Of a stretch of DNA of 64,000 bases, positions 13,319 to 26,276 are shown one piece after another (position 1 is the stretch's first letter; each line of letters starts with the position of its first letter). Made by a program: the position numbers and the translations under genes. The DNA is from Cladocopium goreaui (lineage: Eukaryota > Sar > Dinophyceae > Suessiales > Symbiodiniaceae): positions 275,898-339,897 of the forward strand of contig CAMXCT020006755.1 of NCBI GenBank assembly GCA_947184155.2, read 5' to 3'. The notes under the pieces are model-generated. The model did not search any database. It was given only the letters and a program-made list of their open reading frames with translations, and was not told the origin of the DNA.

Positions 13319-15641
13319 GAGAGCTACCGAAAGTGGGTGGCACCCTTTACCGGACCCGATCCCAAAGTGGATGGCTTCCGGGGCCGACGCCTGCCACGGG
13401 CAGCTTGGCAGAAGGACTTCTCCTAGGATTTAACTCGTTGAAAATGTTGGGCAAAAAGCAACATGTTGGGAAAACCACCAAGACCCCTATCATCCCCTAT
13501 CTTCCATTATCTTTCATCATACCATATTCATCTCATATTCTCCAACATGGCAATTTCGAGGGATTGTTTGCTCTTCCAATTGTCGTTCCTCTTCAAATGG
13601 TGCTGTTTTTTTTACTGCTGGGTTCTGTAGCAACTGCAGATCTAGGCGGGTCACGGGACTCTTGAGCCTTCAGGTTCCAGCGACGGTTCCAGCAGCGGTT
13701 CCAGCAGCGGTTCCAGCAGCCACATCTCTGCCCTTGCAGGCGCCTGGATCTGACGGAAGTGTTTTTTTGTTCTGTTGCCGAAGGGACTGAAATGAAAAGA
13801 TATCAAAGGATGGAGTTAGAGCGCGTGCTGCCTGAAAATTTAGAGTTTGGTAAGTTTGGTATCGTCCCAGATTTTGTAAACTGCAAATAGAAGTCAGTGA
13901 AACTCAACAGGGCAGGAGAATGAAACAACTTGGTGGTTCTGGAAAAGCTTCATCATCCTCATCATCCTCAGCAGAAAAACTCAAAGATATTCGGAGTCCC
14001 CAGCCCTCGATTTGAAAAAGGTTCCTATTTGTCGATGGACTTTGTAGCTGTCAATGCTGTCATTTCCGAGTTTTACATTTGCAAGTGCAGGATTCGGCGT
14101 TGGGTTGTAAATTGGATGGTTTCGGAAACAAGATTTATAGACTTAGAGACTTTTATAATCTTATATATATATATTATATATATTATATATATATATTATA
14201 TATATATTATATATTATATATATATATATTATATATATATTGAAGGAAAGCAGCCGTGGCCGGTGATGTCAAGTGATGTCTCGCAATCTTCCTCATTTTT
14301 AGCTGAGATCTGAGGCCACCGTGAGCACCGCCAGAGCGAAAGCTCCAAGCGCTGTGGCTTCGTGCCGCCGGGAACGTGTTGTGTGCCCATGCGGCTGCGC
14401 ATGAAACAGATCCGCAGCAGTCCTAGCCAATGAGATCCAATGAGTCTTTGAAATCTGCAAGACACTGGCAAGGTGACGGTAAGGTGAAAATCGCCTTGCG
14501 AACACCCAAAAGCGTCACGAAAAACCTGACACAAGACTTGAGTAGAAGGTGCTACCTCATGTGCATTTGTTCACCAGTGAACATGTACCATTGATCATAC
14601 AAGTGTCATTTGTCATCTATCCAATTCCCATAACCAGGGTGGACCAAATTGTCCTTGCCTTTGACGCGAATTGCCGTGTTTGTTTCACGCGATTCTTTCG
14701 ATCCGAAACCATCTGAAATAAGGGGGCGCTCCGGTTCTTTTAGATGCTCCGGCCAAAGGATCACCGCAACTTACTAAGCGCAAAGGTAATGGGGTGGGTC
14801 AAATCCAACAGTGTTTCAAGTTTAATGATTTTTCCATTTGCTGAGTATGAATGGGGGTATGAACATCTATTTGGTACCACAAGTAGCTGCTAATCCTGCT
14901 AGATTTTTGGAGTCAACAACAGATTGCAGGGTTTGATGATTGATGGATGTCCTCACTGTGGTGAGGTCTGGACATTTGCTGCCGTGATGTTGGTGATGAT
15001 GGCGCAGAAGCGCTGGCGTCCAACCTTCCAGAAGGCGTGGCCCCTGGCAAAAACCGGGGAGATTTAACAGGTAGATGATGGAGATCTATGGAAATCTAAG
15101 GTGCTTAAGGTGGCCCCCCAACCATGAGGCCTTATTCTGGGGATTATCTCCGATCCCCGGGGGTTTTACCTTAGCCCTTGCATTGTTGTTTCATTAGTCT
15201 GGTTGATCTGGTTAAGAGGATTTCCCTAATGATATTATATGATATTATGATAATCCCCCCAAAAAAGATGAGTAATTACAATCACCGAACATCTGCTGCG
15301 TTGAAGGTCTGGAGTGCCTCTTTCTTTGTCTGCGAGACTGGCGCTTCTCCGCTGTGGGTGTTCGGGTGCTGACCGCTGCCCTTCCAAAGAATCTACGGCC
15401 TGGAGCCGCAGGGGGAAGATCAGCAATAAGACAAGATAAATCCAATGCCTTTGATGACTCTAAACTTTTAGTCATAGTTTTAACGACGTTCAAATTTAAA
15501 CCTTGGTGGGATTGTCACAAAAACACCCTGAGGCGGCTCAAACTGGCATTTTCAAGCTCTCCAATTGGTGCCAGCGGCGTGTTGAACTCAGTTCCCAAAT
15601 CTGCTGGTTCATCATCATTTTCCCCATTCAACTGGCCATGA
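13319..15641 (+). CDS. Leucine-rich repeat protein (ribonuclease-inhibitor type), partly resolved
   Basis: The clearest exons are 14966-15034 and 15307-15402. They join in phase 1 (a GC donor after GAAG, acceptor AG followed by GT) to give VGDDGAEALASNLPEG then LECLFLCL. This matches the alternating helix/strand pattern of ribonuclease-inhibitor repeats (GAEALA..LPEGL..L.L). A further unit follows in the same frame near 15522-15600 (TLRRLKLAF, then IGASGVL), and the frame ends at TGA 15639-15641. An upstream exon at 13319-13414 (starting ESYRKW, then a GA donor) may belong to the same gene. Repeats of this kind usually bind proteins. Exon 1, the joins before 14966 and the intron after 15402 are unresolved. 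Confidence 0.45.
13680..13722. repeat. Short tandem repeat GCGGTTCCAGCA
   Basis: About three and a half near-perfect 12-base units. They could encode a short repeat if exonic, but no frame could be tied to the LRR gene. Confidence 0.7.
14158..14240. repeat. TA-rich microsatellite
   Basis: Alternating TATATA and TATTATATA blocks, non-coding. Confidence 0.9.
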
Positions 15642-15935
15642 ATTGGTGTACCTCTCATTTTTTGCTGATGTCTTGAGGGATGTTGATGAGGTTGAGGTTT
15701 GGACTGAAATACTGCAAACTGCTTGGAAGGATTGCAATTGTGGCATGGGTATACATACCGTATATGAGATACCGGGGTAGGCCTAGCAAAAGACATTGTC
15801 ATGGTCTAATTCAAGCGTGAAAAAGCGATGCTTACTTCGGGCTTTCCAATTTTTCTGTGTTTTTTTTCCCCCACAGAACCCCTTTTTTTTGTAAAGAAAT
15901 GGGATCGGGATCACCTCCCAGCAGCTGATCAGCTC

Positions 15936-18900
15936 ATGGCCATGTTGGTCCAGCGTCGTTTGGTGCTCCTGGCGGGCGAAGCTCCCTGGGCCGAGCGCGT
16001 CACGTCCGCCGCCTTGGCCGCGTGGCAGACGCGCGGCCGAGCGCGGCTGTTGCGGGCAGACCTGCGGGATCCTCCAGTGAAGGCAGGGGATGGCTTTGTA
16101 GGGTTTTTATGGGGGATGGAAGATGACACTATAGTGATTAAAGTCCAATTTTTTGGGGTTAGATGGTAAGATTAGTCTTAAACCTTGCTTGAGATGGTGG
16201 TGAAAGAATGACATGGGGGGTTGGGCCGTTTGGGACGCCCTGATAAACGGTGATGTTTATCGTCGAGGAAATCTGAATAAATTTGACATAAAAGGAACCT
16301 TGCAAGGCGTGGATGGGACAGGAGCTGGATCTGGTGGTGCTGACGGCACATCGCCGGCGATTCCTGGATACTTTTGGAGCTGTGTCTGGTGCCTTGAAGG
16401 GCGGCGGGGTGTTGCTGTTTCACACGCCACCATTGGATACTTGGAGGAAGGAACGGTTGGGTGCCAGGTGGTGCAAGCTCTTGGACAGCCTTTGCAACGA
16501 CCCGCGGACTGCAGAACTGGTCACTGTGTGTAGGGAGGAGGATGGTGAACCTCAATTGCAAGGGCTTATGGATGCTGTGAATTCGTTTCAAGCTGACATT
16601 GACAGGAATTCGATGATGCCAAATCAGGAGCAAGCAGCCTTGCTTCAAACTATTCTGAAAATCAAGTCATCCCGGCCTTTGTTGATTTTTGGACGACGGG
16701 GGCGAGGCAAGTCTGCCCTGCTTGGAATGGCTGCAGCAGTTCTTTTGCAAAAAGGCTGTCGAATCATCGTGACCTCACCCTCAAAGGACCTGGGCTGTGG
16801 GGAGTTTACTGTATCCTCCTCTGGTAATTTCAGAGTTTGCTATGGAAAATCACCATTTTGATAGGTACCAAGAAAAAAATATATATGGGTAAATCAATGT
16901 AAATCATCCATAAATGGGACATTGTCCTATGTCAAAAAATACCGGACATATTCGCTGTAGCTACCACATCTCAAGTTGTAGCGTTGCCAGAAAGAACTGG
17001 ATCCACAGCATCATCCGTTGTTGACCGCACCCCATCATTGATTGATTGTGCCTCTTCTGGACCCATAGCAATTCAACAAATCTTGAACCAATACTGACCA
17101 CCCCAAAACTCATAAACTCTGATAGACTATTAGACTATTCCAATCCCAAGATTCCAAGCCAATTAATACCAATTAGTAGGGTGGACCGAGCATCCGTGGC
17201 AGGATGCAACTTCTCAAGTCTTTTGGGCTGCTGAGACCTTTCTGGGTGCCGGGCAGCTGAAACGGATGGAGTTCATAGAGCCCAAGCGGCTGCTGACACG
17301 ACGACATCTACTGAAGGACATCTGCTGCGGGGGGGGGGGAACCATCCCTTGGAGTTGATCTGAAAACCCTCGTTGCGGCCTTGATAAGGATCACCGTCAG
17401 CAAAGATAAGGATCCACACTTGCGTCAAAAACAATCCTCAAGCGAGCTCATAAATCAAGAAACATCATATATATATATATATGTATATACATCATATTAC
17501 TGTAGACTTACTTGAACTTTTAACCAACATAATCCCACTGAAGTCATTCAGGAGTCCTTTCTCATCATTGACGAAGCGGCTGGCTTTCCCGTGAACTTCA
17601 CCTCTGAGCTGCTGGAAGCTGCTGGTCGAGTTCTGTTGGCTACAACCTTGGATGGTTCCTTGGATATTGGGGGAACTCAATCTGTTGAACTCGGAATGAA
17701 AAACTGTTCCATGGTTTAGAAAATAGGGAAAAACCATCTGTTGAACTCGTGGGTAAAAAATAATGATCGAAGGAAGTTTAGAAGTCAAACTTCCGATATG
17801 GACAGATGGAAAAGCAGAGGTGGGAAGAGTCAGAGACGAGAAGAGCCGACGAGAGAAGATCAGAGAAGAGTAAGAGTGAGAAGAAAGAAGAAGCAGGTGC
17901 GCGATAATGGAGCATAATGGAACTAAAATGAAAACAATTTTTATCATTATTCTTCCATGTTTATTATCAAATGGGGATATCCCAATAGCTGGATGGTTTA
18001 TGATGGAAACTCCCATTACAAATGGATGACTTAGGGGTACCCACATTTATGGAACCCCCCCATTTGTCATATTTACTGGATAAATCCATAGGGAAAATAA
18101 TGGAACACCATGATCAATTATAATATTTTAGAATCTTCTATAATGATTAATCATGATTATTCCACATATTTCCCACCATTCACATAGTAATATGTATATA
18201 TATATGTATACTGTATATATATATAAACATCCTCTTGAAACCATGGTTGAGTGGCTTCACAAGATGGTTCCTTGGATAGTGGTCATGGGTATAGAATGGT
18301 ATAGATTTAGTATCATTATGTATTATTTAGTTCCAGTTATTTGGGATTAATGTTTCCGTACGTTTCCCAGACAATTGTCTAGGATGCTTGCCACCGGTAC
18401 TGTGCCATTTGCCATTTCAAGTGTATACTGGTGGTGTATCCACTTTTGGGGGGTTCCCAAGCAACCGTGGGCTTACAAGTCTCGGTTGTCACGAATGTGA
18501 ACGGTTGTGTTTTTCCTATTGGTTGGTTGATCGATAGAAGGGTTTACTTCGCAGGAAAAGGGGACACTCCAGATTGACTGTTTTCAGGTATCCCACCTGC
18601 ATTTTCCATCGTACTGTACTATTCGGTGATGTTTGAGGTTCGTTGGTGCCCTGAAAACCAAACTGGACTCTCCAAAACCGAACTTCGAAGATTGGACGAT
18701 TAATTTCATCATATTTTCTAATAATTTATCCCTCAACTCCTGACCCTGTAGTTCATCTCAGCTCTGCCACAGGGAAGGAAAAAACACCCAGAAAATGACA
18801 TAAGACTAAATAGGATGAATAAACATACCATAACCCTCAGCAAAGCAATAACATCCCATCACCCTCGAATGGAACATCCACAAATTTCTGACAGGTTTGT

Positions 18901-20906
18901 CTTAAAAATGTTGGGAAAATCGGAAAATCACCCAAAAATGATGGTTTATCATGGGTTTCCCATCATTTTCCCATTTTCCCCATCATTTTCTCTATGATTT
19001 CATGGTCATTTCGCCCAAAAAAAACGCCTGGCCGATCTGGTGGATCCCTTCCCCTGGAGGCTACGAAGGCAGCGGCAACGGCTTCCTGGTCCGCGCCGTG
19101 CCGCGGCTGCGCCAGGCGCGACCCGGGCTGCAGATGCAACAGCTGAGCTCGGCCTGGCGATGGACCGAGGGATGTCCCCTGGAGGCGACGGCTACGACGG
19201 GTGAAATGGGGAGTGGAACTTGGTGAACTGGTGAACTGGTTATTTTTTTGGTAAGTTCATGATGATTAATGATGATTATTCATGATGAATTATTGTTCAT
19301 GATTTATTGTTCATTTTATTTATTTGGAATGATTACGAGTGAAATATTGGGAGATGGACTGGTGATTTTGTTTTGACGTTTCATGAAGTTTCATGATTAA
19401 TTGGCCTCTACATTTGACGGGCTCCATCCTGAAGCAACCGTGATCTCAGAGAGGATTTCGTCATTGGTGACGGGTCCCCATACCTGGCTGAGCATGCTGA
19501 GCCTCCTGGCAATTCTAAGTGATAGCCATGCAGATTCACCATTCACAAACTCGGATGAACACCCAAGTGGCAAGGTTTGGAAGAAATTCATACATCAGAT
19601 ATCTTCTTTGTAGATGGGGGTTGAAGCTTCTGCTTGCAGGTTTGCTGAACACATTACACAGGCGATGGTTAGTCGCCCATTCCTACTGTATGTCTGCACG
19701 TGAGGCCCTCTCACGCTCAGCACTGCTGCTAGACGCAGCACCCGTGACATTGGAGATGGGGGAAAGAGATCGTGTGGCACAACATGCGCAAGTGGAAAAG
19801 GTGGACCGTCAGAGATTCACAGATGAAGAACTGAAAGAGTTGTATGGCCTGCTGCGAATTGGCCACTACAAGACCAAGCCTTCTGATCTTGAGACCTTTC
19901 TGGATGCTAAAGGCATCATTTGGTTAAGCTTGAAACATGAGAATAAACATGTTGGAATTACCATCTCCGGCATTGAAGAGCCAGTGGAAGATGTTGAGAA
20001 AGCGCACGGACTCTGGTTGGGAAGATGTCAAGTGCCTCAAAATCTCACTGCCCAGACTTTATCTCGTGATGCTGGCTCCTTAGAGGCCTCCCAACTTCGC
20101 TACTGTCGCATGATGCGTTGGCGCCTGCACCCAGCATTGCGGGGCTATGGCCTTGGGGAACGCCTATTGGAACAGAGCCTGGTGCACCTGAAATCCCAAG
20201 AGGTGGATGCTGTGGCGGCCCATTTCGGTGCCACCTCTTGGCTCATGAAGCTCTGGCTGCGGCAGGGTGCCCAGATCGTCTTCGTGAGCCACGGCTGCGA
20301 TCCCAGCAGTGGGCAGCACAGCATCAGCGTGCTGATCCCCAGGACCGAAGCTGCCAGGCAGCTGGTGAAGTGCTTACAGAAGCAACTGGCAATGCAGATC
20401 TTTGAGTTGTTGGCTGGGCCCCTGGCAGATATGGAGACACTGGCCGGTGCTTTCAAAGATATTTTGATTTTCATTCGACGTGTCCTAAAAAGATCTAAAA
20501 AGGGTATGTTTGATGATGATCCCTCAGTGATAAATCTGTTCCAAGTGGGACCATCCCCCTCAAGATGGATAAAATTAATCTCTGAGGGTGAGAGGACTGG
20601 CTCAGGAAAGATGCGGTAAAGGAGCTCCTCAAGGCCCTCCCCATCCCTCTGACCAGCAGCAGCGATCCCTGGAGTTTTGCCTTTGGAGCCCGACGCCTGT
20701 CCCACTGCAAAGCCGCTCTGCGGCGCCTCGTGGCCCGAGCCCTGCAGTGCGATCGCACCCGGCAGCTGCCATCGAAGGAGGAACAGCTGCTGCTGAGTTT
20801 GCTACAGGAGAAGCCCCTGATCGAAAATCACCTGCGGAAGGTCGTGCGGAAATTGCTGTCCACCAGCCTACCTGGTGATGACCAAAATGAGAAGCGAAAT
20901 CTCTGA
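15936..20906 (+). CDS. tmcA: Bacterial-type tRNA(Met) cytidine acetyltransferase TmcA, seven exons
   Basis: The enzyme makes N4-acetylcytidine at the wobble base of elongator tRNA-Met, using ATP and acetyl-CoA. Proposed exons: 15877-16076 (ATG 15936), 16307-16786, 17203-17316, 17552-17654, 19060-19184, 19705-20457 and 20595-20906 (TGA). All phases agree, giving 675 residues against 671 in E. coli. Domains in order: N-terminal RRLVLLAGE; helicase domain with Walker A GRRGRGKS (16691-16714), TSPSK, Walker B IIDEAAGFP and GYEGSGNGF; RWTEGCPLE; acetyltransferase core HPALRGYGLGERL (20128-20166) and HFGATSWLMKLWLRQGA; then the C-terminal tRNA-binding tail. It resembles bacterial TmcA, not the about 1000-residue eukaryotic NAT10/Kre33. 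Donors are GT, GA, GA, GT, GC and GA; all six internal acceptors are AG before G. The exact N terminus is uncertain because exon 1 follows an AG at 15876. Confidence 0.85.
16813..16935. mobile_element. Decayed CCCTCTGG-family element in tmcA intron 2
   Basis: The words CCTCTGGTAATTT, GCTATGGAAAATCACCATTT and ATAAATGGGACATT match the left arm and centre of the family. The right arm is degraded. It starts about 26 bases inside the intron. Confidence 0.5.
17466..17493. repeat. TA microsatellite in tmcA intron 3
   Basis: A short TATATA tract. Confidence 0.8.
18184..18226. repeat. TA microsatellite in tmcA intron 4
   Basis: TATATATATGTATACTG followed by further TATATA. Confidence 0.8.
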
Positions 20907-21393
20907 TTTGAACTTTGAGCCAAGCTTCGATCTATGAGTTTGTCAAACGCTTGCGAACGATTTTTTGTTTTGATACCAGAAAAAACATGTGGGTATCAAA
21001 CTCGGGATACCCCATAAGTTGATCAACATCCTCAATTCCTGTTGGCTGTACCCATGATGGGCACAGTAACCAATAGCATTACCCATTCATTTTGTTGGAT
21101 CCACCATGAGTGGCGCCGTTTCGCCGTTTCGCACGGCTCAGCCGCTGAGTTTTCAGTGGCAGAATGCTGAGTAGACTTTGTGTGAAGTCTTGGCGGGTTA
21201 CTGTAATATTCAGTACTAATTTAGTACTAATCCAGGTAGTTCTTCCAGTAGTAATTTGGATTCCAGTAGGAACGGATTCCTTTTCATCTTCATTCCAGTA
21301 CTTCAAGGACAGATTGTTTGGAGCCACGGGGTTGCCTTTGTTCAAGCCTTCTCAGCTTGGCCATTGTCTCCATTGATGTAGCTATCGTTGCAG

Positions 21394-21576
21394 GCAGATC
21401 ACCAGATAAAAAACACCTTCAACTGGGCACTTGCGTCTTTTCAATCTGGGCCCGAATCCACTATGTCACTGTCTGCATTGGCAGCCGGGAATCCGATGGT
21501 TGATGCATCCTTTGACCATGATATTGACATGTTTCCAGCTGATATCCCCTGGTGGCACAAGTCCTCAGATTCATAG
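21394..21576 (+). CDS. Terminal-exon-like segment, unknown protein
   Basis: After the acceptor GTTGCAG a frame opens (starts ADHQIKNTFNWALASFQ) and runs 60 codons to a TAG, ending in IPWWHKSSDS. The composition is protein-like, with a Met/Ser/Asp-rich centre. A possible first exon with ATG at 21106 lies upstream, but the splice phase closes only with a GC donor near 21166. No family recognised. Confidence 0.35.
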   Translation, partial: ADHQIKNTFNWALASFQSGPESTMSLSALAAGNPMVDASFDHDIDMFPADIPWWHKSSDS

Positions 21577-21639
21577 CTTCTCCCTGTTGGTGATCCTGGT
21601 AATTCCAAGGGGGTCCAAACGGTCCAAACGTTCCGGGGG

Positions 21640-21739
21640 CCACGAGGCGAGAGCCTTGACCTCGCATCTTCCAACAACGCTGTCCTGCATGAACCTCTCA
21701 TTGAGGCACAACGACCTCGGGGGGTTGGGTTTGGGATGA
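21640..21739 (+). CDS. Leucine-rich-repeat-like exon fragment
   Basis: The frame reads ALTSHLPTTL then MNLSLRHNDLGGLG and ends at TGA. This is the ribonuclease-inhibitor-type pattern seen in the gene at 13319-15641. No flanking exons were found, so it may be a fragment or a decayed copy. Confidence 0.35.
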
Positions 21740-22257
21740 GGATGGATGAGGGCCCGGATCTCAACAGTGATAAGTGATTTTTGAACGACCACAAAAAGGA
21801 CTCCAGGACCAGCAATTTATTCATCGGGATATGGACCAAAACCCGCCCAGTAGCCTTTTGTTCACCCCATAGCTCGGATTTATAGATTTTCATCCCTTCA
21901 AACATTGGGAGAAAAGCTATGGGACCCTCCTGTAAGCGTTTACACCATTCTGGAACCCCACCATTTGATAATAGATCATTTTCCGAACCTGTTGGTTTTC
22001 CGATAGCTTTTCCACATTGCCATATTTTCCCAGAGGTTTCCCAGAGGTTTTCCCACATTTTCCCATCTGACCTGCTGTTTTCCCAGCCGTTTCCCGCCAA
22101 CGCCTGCGCCATCTGCCAGGCATTGTAGCCTGGGCCGTGACGGTGAACAAGCCTTGCGGCCTCTGGCGAGAAGGTGACCCAATAGGTTAAGCATCAGGTG
22201 ATAACAGGGATACACACAGATAACATGTATGTATATAATATATTATATAATACACAC

Positions 22258-22345
22258 TGCATCAGCATCAGCATCAGCATCAGCATCAGCATCACCACCA
22301 TCATCACCACCACCATCACCATCACCATCACCATCACCATCAGCC

Positions 22346-22388
<43 letters not shown>

Positions 22389-22389
22389 T

Positions 22390-22420
<31 letters not shown>

Positions 22421-22439
22421 CCATCACCATCACCTTCAC

Positions 22440-22480
<41 letters not shown>

Positions 22481-22488
22481 CCTTCACC

Positions 22489-22531
<43 letters not shown>
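22258..22531. repeat. CAT/CAC/CAG trinucleotide microsatellite
   Basis: About 270 bases of ATC (GATG on the other strand) in phase-preserving blocks: CAGCAT first, then CACCAT, then long CAT runs with CACCATCACCTTCACC spacers. All six frames are open through it, which explains the low-complexity frames that overlap it. Confidence 0.95.
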
Positions 22532-22532
<1 letters not shown>

Positions 22533-22981
22533 ACATATATACATATATTATACATGATTACACAAATTATACAATTACAAACAATTGCAATCAATTGCAT
22601 ATGTATTGTGCATATATATATAATAGTATATGATACATATGACATTAGAGAATGTATATATGATGATGCAGCATATATGATGATGCAGCATATATATATA
22701 ATTAATCATATAGTACAGCTTATATATATATATATACATACAGAAAAAATAGATATCTAGCTGACCGCAACAATGAATATGTTCAGCATCAAACCACGAC
22801 ACCTTGGGATTTGGCATATTTTTGTTGCCATCCCGGGGCTGGAGCATCCCCTGAAAGATGGAACGATCAAGATGGGGTCTCAGAGTTTTTGATCCACACA
22901 GTGGCAGTTGCTGTGAACTTTGAAATTGGAATATCTCAATAGATCTGGAGGGATTTCCCAGTGAAGCACTATGTGGCACTC

Positions 22982-23155
22982 AGACCTGCCGCTGATCCGT
23001 TTTTGATCCAGGTGGAATGCAGTCCCACACAGCTGGGTGAGAATTTACGAGAAGACAGCCGTCAGTGTGGTCTCTGCCTCAATCGGTGGAAGGAGAAGTT
23101 GGCTGAAGAAACATCCAACAAAAAGAGGGCCACACATTTCCATGTTGTCAAATAG
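22982..23155 (+). CDS. Terminal-exon-like segment, unknown protein
   Basis: The frame opens after CACTCAG and reads RPAADPFLIQVECSPTQLGE, with a later CGLCLNRWKEKLAEE, ending at TAG. The charged, helix-like composition and CxLC spacing look protein-like. No family or partner exon was found. Confidence 0.3.
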   Translation, partial: RPAADPFLIQVECSPTQLGENLREDSRQCGLCLNRWKEKLAEETSNKKRATHFHVVK

Positions 23156-25364
23156 GAGCACGGAACACGGACTTTGAAACATGTTTGTGGCATGCATCTT
23201 GATTGTTGTTTGTTGCATTATGCTGTTTCCACATTCTTTTGGGTCATCAGGGGTAGATCTGTTTGGATGCAGAAGGAAGAAACAGGTTGTATGACCACCC
23301 CCTGGTCGCCTGGCCCCACCTCTCAGGGCCTTCGACATTGCAGTGAGTGGGATCTTTGGGACCGACTCTGAAAAGGGGCGGATTCCCAAGAGGACTGAAT
23401 TCGCACCCTGGGATAGGTCGAAACCAAACACCATGAAAAACACCACCTTAAATGGGTCTGTGAACATTCCCAAACAATCAATTCTATTCATTGACATCCA
23501 TTGGTTTCACCCCCAGGATCGTGCGAGCAGTAGGATGTTCACAAGGGGGTTCCAGGGTTTAGACGATGCGCAGAGGTTTGCATCTGACGCCGTGTGACTT
23601 CAGCATTGGCTCAAACCTGTAATTTCGTCCTACTTGCCGCAGCCAGATTCCCACAACATCTCACAAACACCAACACGAAGGCTGTTGTCCTACTATAAAT
23701 GCTATGTCCTACCTTTCGAAAGGTATATTCTGATTTTTGGTTTCTCATTACATCATTACGATCGTTTTCAACAGCCCAGTCAGAGGACGCTTGCCATGTC
23801 TGCCTGGTTTTCAATTGCAAAGGAATGATACCTTGCTCTCGGCCGAGTGTCTCCCTGGCATGTTCTTCTTGGCTAAACGGTCCAGGAGATGGGCGATCTC
23901 TCCAACCGGACCTCACAGAAAACTGGAGGGCAATTTACAGGAGCCCCTCAAAAACCCCAAGCCAAAAACCATGGCTTTCTGTAGATCCCTGAAATCAATC
24001 CATGGATCATATCTGATCTGATCTTGAGAGGTTGGAACGTCAATCCCCAAATCTTCTCCCCAACTCCACATTTCGTCCCCGCAACGTCCATTTCCCTTGA
24101 TCTCCATTAGGCATGTCCCCCATGGCCGCCACCTGAACCTTTACTTCAGCTTGGCCCTTGGATTGCCATCCCTTCAGTGATCCCAGCAACCAACGACCTG
24201 AAGGAAGATGTGTAAAGCTTCCAAGGTGGCTTTCTCGAACTCGGGAGCACACAAGAAGATCAGCAAAATGATGCTGAACTTTAGGTCACGACTTTTGGAT
24301 CTTTTGGAACACAAGTTTCTTTGCTGTATCCACTTGTTCAAGAGATGAGGACCCAAGAAACCACCTGGAGAGTCTTGGAGACATGTTTCATCATTCTCCA
24401 AGGAATCTGGTCCCCAAGTCCAGTGGCGAATCATCATAGTCCCCATGAAAAATGGCCACACCATGGCGGGCTCATCCACCATTTCAGCTCAAGCCCTGAG
24501 GCCCGGTGCTGTGGGCTCTACCAGCTCGTCCCGATCCCTGCTTTTTTCGAACCAAACCATGGAATGGGGTTAGAATATCTTGGACTGTCTTGAGAAAGAG
24601 GGAAACTTGAAGTGGGTATGTTTGAAAATGGGGTATACCCCCAATTATAGCCATTTAGTAGGGATAATGATCATTAACCATTGGGTGTAGGGGTACACTA
24701 TTTTCAGACAAACCCAAGTCTTGGGATGGCAGATCTAGGGCGAAGCGCTTCGAAGCTTCCGCTTGAACGTTTCAAACCACTGAAGATGTCGCGACGTTGG
24801 TTAGCCACCACTGGCACTCATGGGATTGTCCAAGAATCAGGTTGACTCCTTGATGCATTCGTTTCCCTCACAGTTTTGGGTCCACATGTCCACAGTGTCC
24901 ACAGTATCCCATCATTGATTTCACTCATTTCTATTCATTTCTCTTGGCCATATCCTGGTTTTCTATGTGGTTACATTCAGAGTACAAGTACCACATAGTA
25001 CCACATTCCACTCTTTTTCAAGTTCCAAAATCCCCAAATTCATGACCCAAAGATCCCAAAATCCCACCATATCATGCGATGGTCACATGCTGCATCGCAC
25101 CAGAAAGGCCTTGGTCCTTTCTGGATTTGACGTCACCCATCAGGTGCATCCCTGGTGGAAAAAACGGGCTGGTGATCTGGAGATATCTGGCTAGTTTAAA
25201 GTGACCTTATGGCCTTCCTTAAATATCCTAAAATCTGCCTTGGATAGCATTTTGTTCTATGTTTTTTTTAAATATGTTCCAGAATTGAGCATGAGCATGA
25301 GGATAGCATGACCAATATCAGATGGGCGGGGATATGATCTACCAAGACCAACAGAAACTTGAGA

Positions 25365-25472
25365 TACCCTCTGGTAAACTAACATAGCTATTGAACATGG
25401 CCATTGATAGTGGATTTTCCCATTCAAAATGGTGGATCTTTCCATAGCTATGTTAGTCATTACCAGAGGGTA
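25365..25472. mobile_element. MITE-like element, CCCTCTGG family, copy 2
   Basis: Arms TACCCTCTGGTAAACTAACA and the reverse complement ending ACCAGAGGGTA. The interior has CATAGCTATTGAA and TGGATTTTCCCATTCAAAAT, the second subfamily signature, shared with the copies at 31111 and 39227. Confidence 0.85.
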
Positions 25473-26161
25473 GCATTCAGAAACGGCGGTTGTTAGGTTG
25501 TCAGGTAGACTCAGTCGACTCAGTCGACCATATTAGAACACATAGTCAGTTGGGATGATGACATTCCCAACTGAATGGAAAATAAAATTAAATGTTCCCA
25601 AAGCCCCAACCAGTATACATCCTTTTTTCACATTTCTGTGATTTTTTTTCCTTGCCTTGGCTGCCTTGCACACCTTGAAGAATCTTGAAGAGGTCGCAGA
25701 TTCTCTTCAACCTGGTTGGTGACTTGCTATGCTACAGTGGTGCGAATGAGGTGGGCTTCCCACCTGATCTGGCATCAGGTAGCTGGGTTTCAGAGAATAG
25801 TTTCTGGGTCAAAACATTGGGTACCGATAAAACATGGGATGAGGTCTGGAAACGACCAGAGTCGCTGTGCGTCATTTTTTCGTAGTTGAAAGACTCGACC
25901 CAAGACATAAAAAAAAGCCGCTAGCCAGGCCAGGAACCAAGAATCTGATTTTTTTCGTGACACATTGGTCATCATTGGTCTATAAAAATAGGGTGTAACA
26001 GGTATCTCCCACCGCCTTCGGTGGGGACAAAAATGGCTCAGGTGAACATCCAGTTGAGCATTGTCCGTTCGACCTGCTGGGACCTCAGGGCACGGAGAGA
26101 CCAAGCAGGCAGATACACGTGTCACAACTGTCACGTCACAACATTTTGTACATGTTTGTAC

Positions 26162-26276
26162 TACTGTTGATGGAAGAAATCCTGCACCACCTTGGATGGT
26201 TGAAACATGTTGAAACCCTATAAATAGTGGGATAAACCATCTATCAACTGATGCAGGATTTCTTCCATCCACAGTA
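26162..26276. mobile_element. MITE-like element with GATGGAAGAAATCCTGCA arms
   Basis: Near-perfect 22-base terminal inverted repeats containing GATGGAAGAAATCCTGCA, bounded by TA on both sides. It is 115 bases long with no coding content, and is a different family from the CCCTCTGG elements. Confidence 0.8.

Noticed and set aside
22198-22633. Long poly-Ser, poly-Ile, poly-Met and poly-Asp frames on both strands
   Set aside because: All come from the same CAT trinucleotide microsatellite, open in every frame.
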